Assembly: GCA_934776915.1 (NCBI GenBank)
Contig: CAKVNA010000021.1
Span: forward strand, 1 to 9,890
Direction: 5' to 3'
Source of the DNA: an uncultured Clostridia bacterium
GTDB lineage: Bacteria > Bacillota > Clostridia > Christensenellales > UBA1242
Length of the DNA: 9,890 bases
How positions within the stretch are numbered: the first letter of the stretch is position 1; each line of letters starts with the position of its first letter. Under the pieces are notes generated by a model. That model did no database searches and had not been told where the DNA came from. It saw nothing but the letters and a program-made list of their open reading frames with translations. Shown in pieces: positions 1 to 7,785 of the stretch. A program made the position numbers and the translations under genes.

Positions 1-15
1 TTTTAGCAAATTTGC

Positions 16-44
16 TTGATAAAAGTTGGCAAAAAGGTTAGAAT
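16..44 (+). promoter_or_regulatory. Sigma-A type promoter of the four-helix membrane protein gene
   Basis: TTGATA at 16-21 and TAGAAT at 39-44 are separated by 17 bp; each differs from consensus at one position. The expected transcription start is near 51, leaving a leader of about 19 nt before the ATG at 70. The promoter covers the possible TTG start at 16, which argues against that start. Identified by eye. Confidence 0.6.
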
Positions 45-59
45 TTATTTTGTTTGGTT

Positions 60-64
60 AGGAG
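60..64 (+). promoter_or_regulatory. Ribosome binding site fixing the start at 70
   Basis: AGGAG lies 5 nt before the ATG at 70. An in-frame TTG at 16 would add 18 residues, but it has no such site and falls within the promoter -35 element. ATG at 70 is therefore chosen. Confidence 0.75.
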
Positions 65-69
65 AAAAA

Positions 70-675
70 ATGGAAGCAGTTAAGGAAAATGAACTTTCGG
101 CAGATGAAGTGAACAAAATGTTTTATGAAAGGATTGAAGTTTCTGAAAGACTACAATCGGGGTATAAATTTTGCTTGCTACTTATGTGCGTTTCGGCAGT
201 TGTCCTTTTTGCACTTATTCATCAAATTGTCTATTCGGAAATTCTTAGACTTATCATTGATATAAATATGGATTATCAAGAGCCAATAGGAGTTAGACTT
301 CTTATGCTTACTTATGCAAAATATGTTGCGGTTGCCATTTTGGTGTGTCTTGTCGTTGCAACATTTTGTTTGTTCTGTGTGGCAAAGGAAAGACACAATA
401 TGTTTCCAGAAAGGAAATCAAAAATCTATAAAGCATTGCGGATATTGTCACTTGTAATGGCAATTTTTGTAAGTCTTTTTGTAATCTTTGATATAACCTA
501 CAGAATTATGTTCTTGCAACTTTCAGACTCTGTTTCAACTCTGCGTTCCACTTACGCTTGGTTTGGCGGAGATGTGGTTGCACTTTGTGGCTCATGGCTA
601 ACATTTTCAAATGCAAACAAAGTTGGGAAGATTATGGCAAAAAGAAAATTAGAGCCTTTTAAAGGTGAGTTTTAA
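70..675 (+). CDS. Four-helix integral membrane protein, function unknown
   Basis: The product has 201 residues and I do not recognise the family. The first 30 or so residues are polar and acidic (many E, K and N). Four hydrophobic segments follow, at about residues 33-54, 84-105, 121-141 and 161-180. The stretch between helices 2 and 3 is rich in K and R (around KERHNMFPERKSK) and the C-terminus is also basic (KIMAKRKLEPFK). By the positive-inside rule, both ends and the middle loop are in the cytoplasm. No catalytic motif, signal peptidase site or lipobox is visible. The gene has its own promoter and a strong ribosome binding site. Its last 17 bp overlap the end of the convergent glycosyltransferase gene, and its probable terminator lies 54 bp past the stop, inside that gene. 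A transporter subunit, sensor or small-molecule exporter cannot be told apart from sequence alone. Confidence 0.8.
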   Translation: MEAVKENELSADEVNKMFYERIEVSERLQSGYKFCLLLMCVSAVVLFALIHQIVYSEILRLIIDINMDYQEPIGVRLLMLTYAKYVAVAILVCLVVATFCLFCVAKERHNMFPERKSKIYKALRILSLVMAIFVSLFVIFDITYRIMFLQLSDSVSTLRSTYAWFGGDVVALCGSWLTFSNANKVGKIMAKRKLEPFKGEF

Positions 676-1738
676 AATATTGCAAATTATTTTTAAGTTG
701 TCTATTTTGCGGATTTTTGGATAAAGCCAAGAGGCAGTAATCATATGCCTCTTTTTTCATGCCCAAAAAATGCGAACAGAGAGAAAGCAAGTCATATGGA
801 GCGTCACCCCAGCACTCGGGGGAAGAAATGTATGTTAAATTTCTATTTTTAATTTCAAGCATGACTTTTAGAACAATGTAACAGTCAAAATACTTTTTTT
901 GAACATATAAAAGTTTTGCCAATGCAAAGTAGCCCTCTCTTGTTGAAGGACATTCACAAATTGACTTTTGATAAAACTTTTTTGCAAGAAGAAGTCTGTT
1001 CTGAAAATAGTAGCAGTCGCCTATATATCTTAAACTTGCACTTCTTTCCTCCGCCCATGTTGCAGTGGGAAGTTTTAGGTGCTTTTTAAAATACTTTATG
1101 GCGGAAAAATAGTCGCCAGCGAACATAAACTCACGAGCAAGATAATGAGTGTTGCGGTCACTTTCGGGGTGTTCGGCAACACTGAGTTTAAGGAGTTTCA
1201 AATATTGACTTCTGTCCTTTGTGCTGTCGGGATAATGCCTAAGAACAATGTTTTCGCAGTGGCAAGTTTCATTCTCGTTCACAGCGGGAGTGGCAGACAA
1301 AACTTCATGCACAGGATAAATCCACCGAAAACCCCGCCGTGCATGAATTTTTTGATACAAAAAAGTTGTTCCGTCTGTGCCGTTTTCAAGAACATTCCAA
1401 ACATAAGTATAGAAGCACTGGCGGTGAATTCCTCTTTGCCAAGCATTTTCCAGTTTCTCCCGCCACCCCTTTTCAAAAATTTCGTCAAGGTCTGTGCAAA
1501 CACAAATGTCACAGTCGTCTGGCACAAGAGAAAGACTTGTATTCCTTGCAACATCAAATCGCCAAGGGGAAACTTCTTGAACGGTGACTCTCGCCCCAAG
1601 ATTTCTTAGAATTTCTACACTTTTGTCACTGCTACCTGTGTCCAAAACATAAATTTCGTCAGCTTCCTTCATACTGTTCATCCAGCGTTTTGCAAACTTT
1701 TCCTCGTCTTTGCATATGGCATAAACACAAATTTTCAT
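659..1738 (-). CDS. Family 2 glycosyltransferase with C-terminal TPR-like repeats
   Basis: The 359-residue product opens with a GT-A fold: the N-terminal strand (KICVYAICKDEE) is followed by VLDTGSSDKS at residues 31-40, the nucleotide-sugar binding loop of GT2 enzymes. CTDLDEIF at 81-88 carries the metal-binding D-x-D (D83, D85). PVHE at 142-145 is where this group often has a conserved histidine. From about residue 192 the protein becomes helical and TPR-like (roughly 192-220, 236-263, 268-296, 311-342). This layout matches the SunS-like/TPR glycosyltransferases common in Bacillota. It would move a sugar from an NDP-sugar to a protein or glycan acceptor; sugar and acceptor are unknown. There is no membrane segment, so it is probably cytoplasmic. 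AGAGG sits 5 nt before the ATG. The 3' end overlaps the convergent upstream gene by 17 bp. No sugar-pathway genes lie nearby. Confidence 0.85.
   Translation of the reverse strand: MKICVYAICKDEEKFAKRWMNSMKEADEIYVLDTGSSDKSVEILRNLGARVTVQEVSPWRFDVARNTSLSLVPDDCDICVCTDLDEIFEKGWREKLENAWQRGIHRQCFYTYVWNVLENGTDGTTFLYQKIHARRGFRWIYPVHEVLSATPAVNENETCHCENIVLRHYPDSTKDRSQYLKLLKLSVAEHPESDRNTHYLAREFMFAGDYFSAIKYFKKHLKLPTATWAEERSASLRYIGDCYYFQNRLLLAKKFYQKSICECPSTREGYFALAKLLYVQKKYFDCYIVLKVMLEIKNRNLTYISSPECWGDAPYDLLSLCSHFLGMKKEAYDYCLLALSKNPQNRQLKNNLQYFKTHL
729..757 (+). terminator. Intrinsic terminator of the membrane protein gene, inside the glycosyltransferase CDS
   Basis: AAGAGGCA at 729-736 pairs perfectly with TGCCTCTT at 746-753 across a 9-nt loop, and the run of T continues to 757. 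Only the + strand has the T tract after the stem, so it serves the gene ending at 675. The same bases encode residues about 328-337 of the glycosyltransferase on the other strand. Confidence 0.75.
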
Positions 1739-1800
1739 ACAAACCTCTTATTTTTTTATGAAAAATTGGTAAAAATTGTCGCAAACAAAACAAAATCATT

Positions 1801-1830
1801 TTGAACTTTTTGCATTTTGTCGTATATTAT
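1801..1830 (+). promoter_or_regulatory. Candidate promoter of the giant CvpA-like gene
   Basis: TTGAAC at 1801-1806 is followed by TATATT (1823-1828, 16-bp spacer) or TATTAT (1825-1830, 18-bp spacer). The gene's ribosome binding site GGGAG (1859-1863) lies 6 nt before the ATG at 1870. The region is very AT-rich, so other -10-like hexamers exist (TATAAA at 1836, TATAAT at 1853). The one at 1853 is too close to the ATG to be useful. Confidence 0.45.
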
Positions 1831-1869
1831 TGTTGTATAAATTAAAAATAAATATAATGGGAGTTAACT

Positions 1870-4800
1870 ATGGACAGTTCACTTATCGGATATGTAATAT
1901 TGGCATTGATATGCGTTATCATGCTGATGTCCATTCTATTTGGACTAAAACGTGGGGCAAGCAAGTCTGTTTTCAGACTTATTTGGCTTTTGGTGACGGG
2001 TGTTATCCTGTGGTTTTTGACGCCGGTTATTTCCTCGTGGCTAAACAGCATCGACATATCTTCTCTTGGTCTTAACATAAATGGACCAGTAAGCAAACTT
2101 AGTGATATTGGTGTAAACTTGCTAAACAGCCTTAATCTTGACGAAGCGATTTCTCAAAGTGAAGCAGTAAAAACATTTGCAGAGAACTTTCCAACAATGA
2201 TTTTAAATGTTCTTATCTTTGTCCTAGGCTTTTGGGTTCTTAAAATTTTGCTTTATCCAATTTGGGCAATTATTGCTTCAAGGTGCTTTGATAAGAAAAA
2301 GAGAGAACTTAAAGCATATAAGAGAAAAATTAAAAACCTCAAAAAACGTGGTGTGCCTGTTGATGAAGATGATATGCCTACAGGACTTGAAATAAGTGGC
2401 AAAAATAGATTTGGTGGCATGCTTGTGGGTATTGTTATGGGTTTTGTAATTTGTGTGGCAACATTAAGCCCTATTGTGGGACTTAACACAATTTATCAAA
2501 AGGCAAACGCCAATCTTGTAACTCAAAACGAAGCGGGCGAGGAAGTTCCATATCTTCCAACAGTAATTGACGAAGAAACACAGCAATATCTGAACAGTTA
2601 TGAAAATTCTGTCGCTTCCAAAGTGGCAAAATACACTGGAATAAGTTTCTTCTCAAATCTCGTTTTTGACGGGCTGGCAACTGTAAATGTTGGTGGCGAA
2701 AAGATTTATCTTTCAAATGAAGTGGACAATGGAATTTATCTATACAACAAATACACCGCCCTTTCTAATTTCATGAACAACAAAGAAACCTGCACAAAGG
2801 AATCTGTTGCAGACGCTTTGAGCAATGTAAAGGACATTTTGTTTGGACTTAAGGGAAGCAAACTTGTTGATACTTTGGGTGATGACCTTTTGCCATATTT
2901 CATTGACAAATTCTTTGCAGAAAACGAAAATCTAAAAATTGTAATTGACGGGCAAGACTATGCAGAACTATTAAAAACTGCTTACAAAAATTCCACCTTG
3001 GACAACCCAATAAAAGTGGATATGTTTATGAATCAAATTGAAGCCATTATTGACATTGCAACATTGTTCAATGACAACGGGCTTATGGTTCCTATTATAA
3101 AAGGTGAAGTATCCTCAACCAGTGAAATGGTGAGAATTCTTGTCCAAAACAATGTCAATCCAAAAACATTTGCCACAGCATTTGTTGACAATCTCTTTAA
3201 GGTGACACTTCTTTCAAGCGAATACCCAACCCTTGTTGACTCGGCTGTTGAAAAAGTTTTTGAAGGAACGGGAATAACAGGTTATCAAAAAGCAGAAATA
3301 ACAGCAGACTCATTAAAACAAAACTTAAAAGATATTTTGGAAAACTTTGTATCCTATCTTAAACTTGAAGATAAGAAAACTGACGGATATTATGCAAACG
3401 AAAATGATGCTTGTGACGCCTATGGTGCTTTGGGCAAAGTGGTTGATGTGGCAAGAAGTGGGTTGTTGTCCAACAGCAGTTATACAGGCTTGCTTGATTA
3501 TCTAAAGTCCAAGGCAAACGAAATGTTGGGTGGCACAGAAGGGAAGGAAAGCAAATATTCAGCAATTCTAAATTCACTCTATGACATAACAACCTCTCGT
3601 GGTTGGGAAGCGGAACTTCGTTCTGTTGCTCCAGTTATAAACACTGTTATGCAAATTAAAAAGGAAGAAACAGACTTCGCATTTGACAAAATTTTAAGTG
3701 CAGATTATGTTGAAAAGGAAAACGACCCAGCAGAACGAATTGGAAATGCCATTCAAAAGGCTATCGCTGGAAAATCTGTGCTTATTACAAATTATAATAT
3801 CAAAGACACACTCAAAAACTTGATTGACGACTTAACAGACACAACAACAAAAGATTATCTAAACCTTGTTGTTGACACAAAACTTGTTGACGAAACGCAA
3901 CAAGATGTGACACTTAAAGATTACATTTTGGGGCAAATTTGGACGGGCGAAAAGACTGACGGCAGAAGTGAAATTAAAAATTGGGGCAACGAGTTTAAAT
4001 ATTCTTTGAGAGTTTTAAGACGAGCAATGGGAACATTGTCTAACTTTGACAAAACAGCAATTTCTGACCCAGCAAACAAATCTTTTGAAAATTTAGGCAA
4101 AGCTATTGATGAGGCAATGAAAGTTGTTGACGGAGAAAAGAATACACATCTCTTTGTGGAAAACAAAGTTCTTCGTGTTTTGATAAACAACTTCTTGGAG
4201 AAAAATCTTTTGGCAGGCGCAGGAAGCCCACAAACTGAAATTGACAAGATTATGGCAGTTGAGGTGAACAGTGTTACAGGGCTTACAGTCAAAGAAAGCG
4301 TGCTTAACAACATTTATTTTGACGGAAATAGCAATGTAACAAGTTGGGAAGCGGAACTTGGCAAACTTAAAACAATGTTTGTTGCAGATTTTGCAACAAG
4401 TGACCTTGTAAAAATGGGCGAAATGCTTGATGTCATTTCAGGCAGTGAGATATTTACCCCAGTGGAAGTTAGAGCAGTTGTCTGCTATTATATCGACAGA
4501 GAGTCAACAGACTTTGTGAATGGCGTTGAAGAAAAACAAGAACTCATAAGTGCAATAAAGAACAATGTTCCAAATGTAACTTCTTATGAAAAAGAAATTT
4601 TGAACCTTACAAATCTAATGGACACAGTTAACAAGTCTTCTTGGGAAGCAACACCAGAACTCACCGCTGAACAAGTGAAATTTGGAGCAATAGGCAGACA
4701 ATTTGACCTTTTAAGTGGCAAGAAAACAGACAATCTTGAATCGGAAACAACAACCAAGAGCAAGCTTTTAACAAATGAAGTGTTGCAAAAATTCTTGAAA

Positions 4801-6126
4801 TATTTTGTTGAAGATTCTTCAAAAGACTTAGATGCAAATCTAAAGAACATTGTTGTTGGAAACACTGAATATGCAGGACTTTGTGCAAACATGGAGCAAA
4901 TTGTGTCCTATGAAACAGAGTTTGTTAATATGGCAAAACTTGTTGATGTTGCAAAAGACACTTCAAAACCACTTGTCCAAATAGGCAAGACTATTGACGG
5001 AATAAAAGAAAATTCTGTCCTTGTGCCAAACATTTTGAGTGATATTGTTGTGCATTATGTAAACGAAAATGTCCCAGACGATTATGTTTCTGCAAAAACT
5101 CTTATCAAAAACAAACTTAAACCAACAGACGGCTCGGCAAAAGTTGAAATAGTGTCTTATGAAAGAGAATTTGGATATATGGCTCAACTTAAGGACTTAG
5201 CAGAGCAAAACCCAATTAAGATTGTAAGAAAAACAACTGACGAAGATGATGCAATTATTGCTGGCGAACTTTTCAATCGAATAACTGCAACCCCACAAAC
5301 GGCCAGTGTTATTTTGACAAGAGATGTAATTGCCGAAGTTATTAAGATTGTTATTGACAAGCAACTTGCGACATACAGCGATATGGGAACAGAACTTAAA
5401 GACATCATTAAGACAATAGGGAACAATGCAATAAATATTGAAAATTATGAAATGGAATTTAAGCATATGGACGCATTGTTTACAGAAATGAATAATCAAA
5501 CTGTTGATGTTGATAGACTTGGCGGAAAACTTGACGCTGCAGAAGCAGACGGAAGCAAACTTTTTGATAAAGTTATAATCAAAAAAGTGCTTGACTACTT
5601 CTTCAATCAAAAAATGAAGACATATATCGCCACAGACTCTGAATATAAAGACATTGCTGCAAATGTCAAAGCAAAAGCCCTCGAGGTGGTGGACAGCACT
5701 GAAACTGGCAAATATGAAAAAATGTTCGCTGAAGTTATATCTCTCAAAAACAACCTTGATGACTTGCAAACTGTTTCAACCTATGACGATTTTAAGAACA
5801 AGGCAGTTGAAGTTGGACAAAAACTTGATGCCATAGCCTCAATGCAAAGAGTGGCAGATGACAAGATTGCAAAAGATATTGCAACCATTGCCTTTGACAA
5901 AATGAAAACAGTTGCAGAAGAAAAACTCCCAACATCTTCTGACCCAGATGGAAAGGGCGGCTCTGCAAGAATTGACGAAATTTTAAACAATGAAAAATAT
6001 GCCTTCAATTCTCATGCAACAGACACCCCACAAGAAACCTACACCGGCGACACTTACTATGCCGACCTTATGACAGACATACAAGCCAAACTTACAGAAA
6101 TTGAGGCAGTGGTGCCACATTCATAA
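1870..6126 (+). CDS. Giant membrane-anchored protein: CvpA-like N-terminus plus long repeat-bearing ectodomain
   Basis: The product has 1418 residues. Residues 1-205 hold four hydrophobic helices (about 6-25, 34-56, 108-136, 181-205). The first pair is joined by a short basic turn (GLKRGASKSVFR), and the last helix is preceded by NRFGGMLVG. This resembles the CvpA (colicin V production) membrane family, which is normally only about 160-200 residues. The K/R-rich loop at 141-161 is cytoplasmic by the positive-inside rule, which puts residues 206-1418 outside the cell. Residues 207-570 are polar and helical with no recognised fold. Residues 579-1350 hold eight degenerate copies of a two-part repeat (separate entry). 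The tail from 1354 has no LPxTG motif or extra membrane helix. Cysteine is rare (seven in total). Codon use and AT-richness match the neighbours. It has its own promoter region and a bidirectional terminator, so it is probably a single-gene unit. The CvpA link is a visual judgement; the function is unknown, with a cell-envelope scaffold or adhesin as inference. Confidence 0.85.
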   Translation: MDSSLIGYVILALICVIMLMSILFGLKRGASKSVFRLIWLLVTGVILWFLTPVISSWLNSIDISSLGLNINGPVSKLSDIGVNLLNSLNLDEAISQSEAVKTFAENFPTMILNVLIFVLGFWVLKILLYPIWAIIASRCFDKKKRELKAYKRKIKNLKKRGVPVDEDDMPTGLEISGKNRFGGMLVGIVMGFVICVATLSPIVGLNTIYQKANANLVTQNEAGEEVPYLPTVIDEETQQYLNSYENSVASKVAKYTGISFFSNLVFDGLATVNVGGEKIYLSNEVDNGIYLYNKYTALSNFMNNKETCTKESVADALSNVKDILFGLKGSKLVDTLGDDLLPYFIDKFFAENENLKIVIDGQDYAELLKTAYKNSTLDNPIKVDMFMNQIEAIIDIATLFNDNGLMVPIIKGEVSSTSEMVRILVQNNVNPKTFATAFVDNLFKVTLLSSEYPTLVDSAVEKVFEGTGITGYQKAEITADSLKQNLKDILENFVSYLKLEDKKTDGYYANENDACDAYGALGKVVDVARSGLLSNSSYTGLLDYLKSKANEMLGGTEGKESKYSAILNSLYDITTSRGWEAELRSVAPVINTVMQIKKEETDFAFDKILSADYVEKENDPAERIGNAIQKAIAGKSVLITNYNIKDTLKNLIDDLTDTTTKDYLNLVVDTKLVDETQQDVTLKDYILGQIWTGEKTDGRSEIKNWGNEFKYSLRVLRRAMGTLSNFDKTAISDPANKSFENLGKAIDEAMKVVDGEKNTHLFVENKVLRVLINNFLEKNLLAGAGSPQTEIDKIMAVEVNSVTGLTVKESVLNNIYFDGNSNVTSWEAELGKLKTMFVADFATSDLVKMGEMLDVISGSEIFTPVEVRAVVCYYIDRESTDFVNGVEEKQELISAIKNNVPNVTSYEKEILNLTNLMDTVNKSSWEATPELTAEQVKFGAIGRQFDLLSGKKTDNLESETTTKSKLLTNEVLQKFLKYFVEDSSKDLDANLKNIVVGNTEYAGLCANMEQIVSYETEFVNMAKLVDVAKDTSKPLVQIGKTIDGIKENSVLVPNILSDIVVHYVNENVPDDYVSAKTLIKNKLKPTDGSAKVEIVSYEREFGYMAQLKDLAEQNPIKIVRKTTDEDDAIIAGELFNRITATPQTASVILTRDVIAEVIKIVIDKQLATYSDMGTELKDIIKTIGNNAINIENYEMEFKHMDALFTEMNNQTVDVDRLGGKLDAAEADGSKLFDKVIIKKVLDYFFNQKMKTYIATDSEYKDIAANVKAKALEVVDSTETGKYEKMFAEVISLKNNLDDLQTVSTYDDFKNKAVEVGQKLDAIASMQRVADDKIAKDIATIAFDKMKTVAEEKLPTSSDPDGKGGSARIDEILNNEKYAFNSHATDTPQETYTGDTYYADLMTDIQAKLTEIEAVVPHS
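3604..5919 (+). repeat. Eight-copy degenerate protein repeat in the giant ectodomain
   Basis: Each copy has two anchors. Anchor A is an aromatic followed by E-x-E and a hydrophobic residue, starting at residues W579, W705, W826, Y906, Y1014, Y1097, Y1193 and Y1282 (WEAEL, WGNEF, WEAEL, YEKEI, YETEF, YEREF, YEMEF, YEKMF). Anchor B lies 24-46 residues later: a hydrophobic residue, G or AG, two residues, a hydrophobic residue, then usually D (for example IGKTID, MGEMLD, VGQKLD). It is followed by a helix ending in an aromatic-rich stretch such as VLDYFF or VVHYV. Spacing between copies is 80-126 residues. The last two anchors are less strict. Copies are diverged in sequence, so they look ancient, apart from short identical DNA in copies 1 and 3. 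Confidence 0.75.
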
Positions 6127-6163
6127 ATGGCAAATAAAAAACTCTTGAAAAAGATTGATTAAC

Positions 6164-6203
6164 AAAAAAAGAACTCTATCTTAAACGATAAAGTTCTTTT
6201 TTT
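6164..6203. terminator. Bidirectional terminator between the giant gene and asnS
   Basis: AAAAAAAGAACT (6164-6175) pairs perfectly with AGTTCTTTTTTT (6192-6203). TATC/GATA extends the stem inside, after one C-A mismatch, leaving a 6-nt loop. Both strands give a stem followed by a T run, so it can stop transcription from the giant gene (stop at 6126) and from asnS (stop at 6276). Confidence 0.9.
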
Positions 6204-6275
6204 AATATCAAATTTATTCCAACTTTTCCAAACTTACAAACTGCGTTCTTCTTGCTTTTGAAGGAGATTTTACTT

Positions 6276-7655
6276 TTAAAACTCGCAGTTCTTTGGAGTT
6301 CTTGGGAATGGGAGGACATCACGAATATTTTGCATGCCAGTGACATACATGACAAATCGGTCAAAGCCCATGCCAAAGCCACTGTGTTTTACGCTGCCAA
6401 ATTTGCGAAGGTTGAGATACCACCAATAGTCTTTTTCGTTAAGCCCAAGTTCGTGTATTCTTTCAAGCAACACATCATATCTTTCTTCTCTTTCACTTGC
6501 TCCGCAAAGTTCGCCAATGCCAGGCACAAGCAAGTCGGTTGCTTTTACGGTTTTGTTGTCGTCATTCAGTTTCATATAGAATGCTTTAATTTCTTTTGGA
6601 TAGTCATAAACAAAAACTGGTTTGCCGTAAATTTCTTGGGTAAGATATTTTTCGTGTTCTGTTTGAATGTCGTCACCCCATTTAACAGGGAATTCAAAGT
6701 TCTTGTTATTTTTTGAAAGAAGTTCTATTGCTTCTGTGTAGGTTACTCTTGCAAATTCACTGTCTGCCACATTGTGCAACTTTTCAAGCAATCCTTTTTC
6801 CACAAATTTGTCAAAGAATTCAAGTTCGTCATGGCAGCGGGTGAACAAGTGATTGATAACATATTTTATCATCTTTTCCATAAGGTCCATGTCGTCAAAA
6901 AGTTCATAGAAAGCAATTTCTGGTTCGATGTGCCAAAATTCGTTGACATGTTTTACAGTGTTGCTGTTTTCTGCTCTGAAAGATGGGCCAAATGTATAAA
7001 TCTTTCCCATAGAAAGTGCAAATGCTTCGCCCTCAAGTTGGCACGATGGGGAAAGGAAAACCTTTTTCCCAAAGAGTTCGTCTTTTGGGTCAAGTTTTTT
7101 GCCCGCATAAATGTCTTGTGTGCTTACTCTGAAAAGTTCGCCCGCACCTTCGCAGTCGGAAGATGTCAAAATTGGAGCATGCACATAAACAAACCCTTCT
7201 TTGTGGAAAAATTCATGCAATGCAAATGAACTTTCGCTTCTAACTCTAAACACCGCATTAAATAAATTTGTTCTAGGTCTAAGATAGGCCTGCTCTCTTA
7301 GAAATTCCATAGAGTGACCTTTCTTTTGAAGTGGATAATCTGTGTCTGTCTTGCAAACAATGCTGACACTGTCTGCTTGAATTTCAAACGCTTGCTTGTT
7401 GTTTGGAGTTTCAACCAAAGTTCCTGTGCATATTACGCTTGAGCCTGCGTTAAGTTTTGCAACTTCTGCATAGTTTTCAATTTTCTCTGGAGTGATAACA
7501 ATTTGCACTCCCTTAAAACTTGTGCCGTCATTTAGGTCAATAAATCCAAAGTTTTTGCTATCTCTCACACTTCTAACCCAGCCACCAACCTTAACTGTCT
7601 TGCCACTGTGTTCTTTTGTTTCTGTGTGCAATTTTTTAATTTCAAGTAGTTTCAT
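6276..7655 (-). CDS. asnS: Asparaginyl-tRNA synthetase
   Basis: This 459-residue class IIb aminoacyl-tRNA synthetase charges tRNA-Asn with asparagine in the cytoplasm. The N-terminal OB-fold anticodon-binding domain (about 15-105) contains VKVGGWVRSVRDSKNFGFIDLNDGT. The catalytic core follows: motif 1 region around 149-163 (EGFVYVHAPIL), motif 2 at 226-246 (FRAENSNT then EFWHIEPE) and motif 3 at 426-436 (GFGMGFDRFVM, with R433). The C-terminus, PFPRTPKNCEF, is typical of AsnRS rather than AspRS. The length is near the E. coli enzyme (466) and longer than the B. subtilis one (430). The segment 202-208 reads SPSCQLE, where many relatives have S-G-Q; the Cys may simply be a lineage variant. ATG at 7655 is chosen because GAGG lies 5 nt upstream; an upstream in-frame TTG at 7691 has no such site. 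A separate promoter and the bidirectional terminator suggest it is transcribed alone. Confidence 0.97.
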   Translation of the reverse strand: MKLLEIKKLHTETKEHSGKTVKVGGWVRSVRDSKNFGFIDLNDGTSFKGVQIVITPEKIENYAEVAKLNAGSSVICTGTLVETPNNKQAFEIQADSVSIVCKTDTDYPLQKKGHSMEFLREQAYLRPRTNLFNAVFRVRSESSFALHEFFHKEGFVYVHAPILTSSDCEGAGELFRVSTQDIYAGKKLDPKDELFGKKVFLSPSCQLEGEAFALSMGKIYTFGPSFRAENSNTVKHVNEFWHIEPEIAFYELFDDMDLMEKMIKYVINHLFTRCHDELEFFDKFVEKGLLEKLHNVADSEFARVTYTEAIELLSKNNKNFEFPVKWGDDIQTEHEKYLTQEIYGKPVFVYDYPKEIKAFYMKLNDDNKTVKATDLLVPGIGELCGASEREERYDVLLERIHELGLNEKDYWWYLNLRKFGSVKHSGFGMGFDRFVMYVTGMQNIRDVLPFPRTPKNCEF

Positions 7656-7660
7656 ATCTG

Positions 7661-7665
7661 CCTCT
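7661..7665 (-). promoter_or_regulatory. Ribosome binding site fixing the asnS start
   Basis: On the minus strand AGAGG lies 5 nt before ATG 7655. The longer reading from TTG 7691 would add 12 residues with no family counterpart that I recognise. Confidence 0.75.
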
Positions 7666-7709
7666 TTTATTTTTAAGCCTTTTTGCAACAAAAAAATGTT
7701 GTCCTAGAC

Positions 7710-7738
7710 ATTGTAGCACATAATTTTAGATTTGAAAA
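7710..7738 (-). promoter_or_regulatory. Candidate asnS promoter with extended -10
   Basis: Reading the minus strand, TTTTCA (7733-7738) is followed after 17 bp by TACAAT (7710-7715). TG one base before the hexamer makes an extended -10. Transcription would start near 7703, giving a leader of about 50 nt. That leader holds only a 5-bp hairpin (7686-7701), too little for a T-box. Confidence 0.55.
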
Positions 7739-7785
7739 TAACTTTTGAGATATTTTGCCCGTTCAATTTAAATTTTTTGCGTTTT

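Noticed and set aside
16..69. TTG start giving a 219-residue first protein
   Set aside because: It overlaps the probable -35 element and has no ribosome binding site; ATG 70 has AGGAG at the right distance.
655..665. Terminator for the glycosyltransferase on the minus strand (CCTTTAAAAGG)
   Set aside because: The stem is only about 4 bp of mostly A-T pairs and the T tract is broken, so it is too weak to call.
1079..1609. Long + strand reading frame of 176 codons inside the glycosyltransferase
   Set aside because: It is fully antisense to a well-supported enzyme, lacks domain character and has no ribosome binding site.
1739..1800. Minus-strand promoter for the glycosyltransferase
   Set aside because: A TTGCGA with a distant TCATAA can be picked out, but the match is poor in such AT-rich DNA.
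3921..4313. Minus-strand frame of 130 codons inside the giant gene, and several similar ones
   Set aside because: Their composition is that expected opposite an AT-rich coding sequence and no motif is seen.
6252..6716. Plus-strand frame of 154 codons over asnS
   Set aside because: It is the shadow of asnS, whose motifs are unmistakable.
7656..7703. T-box leader for asnS
   Set aside because: The leader is only about 50 nt with one small hairpin; there is no T-box sequence or antiterminator.
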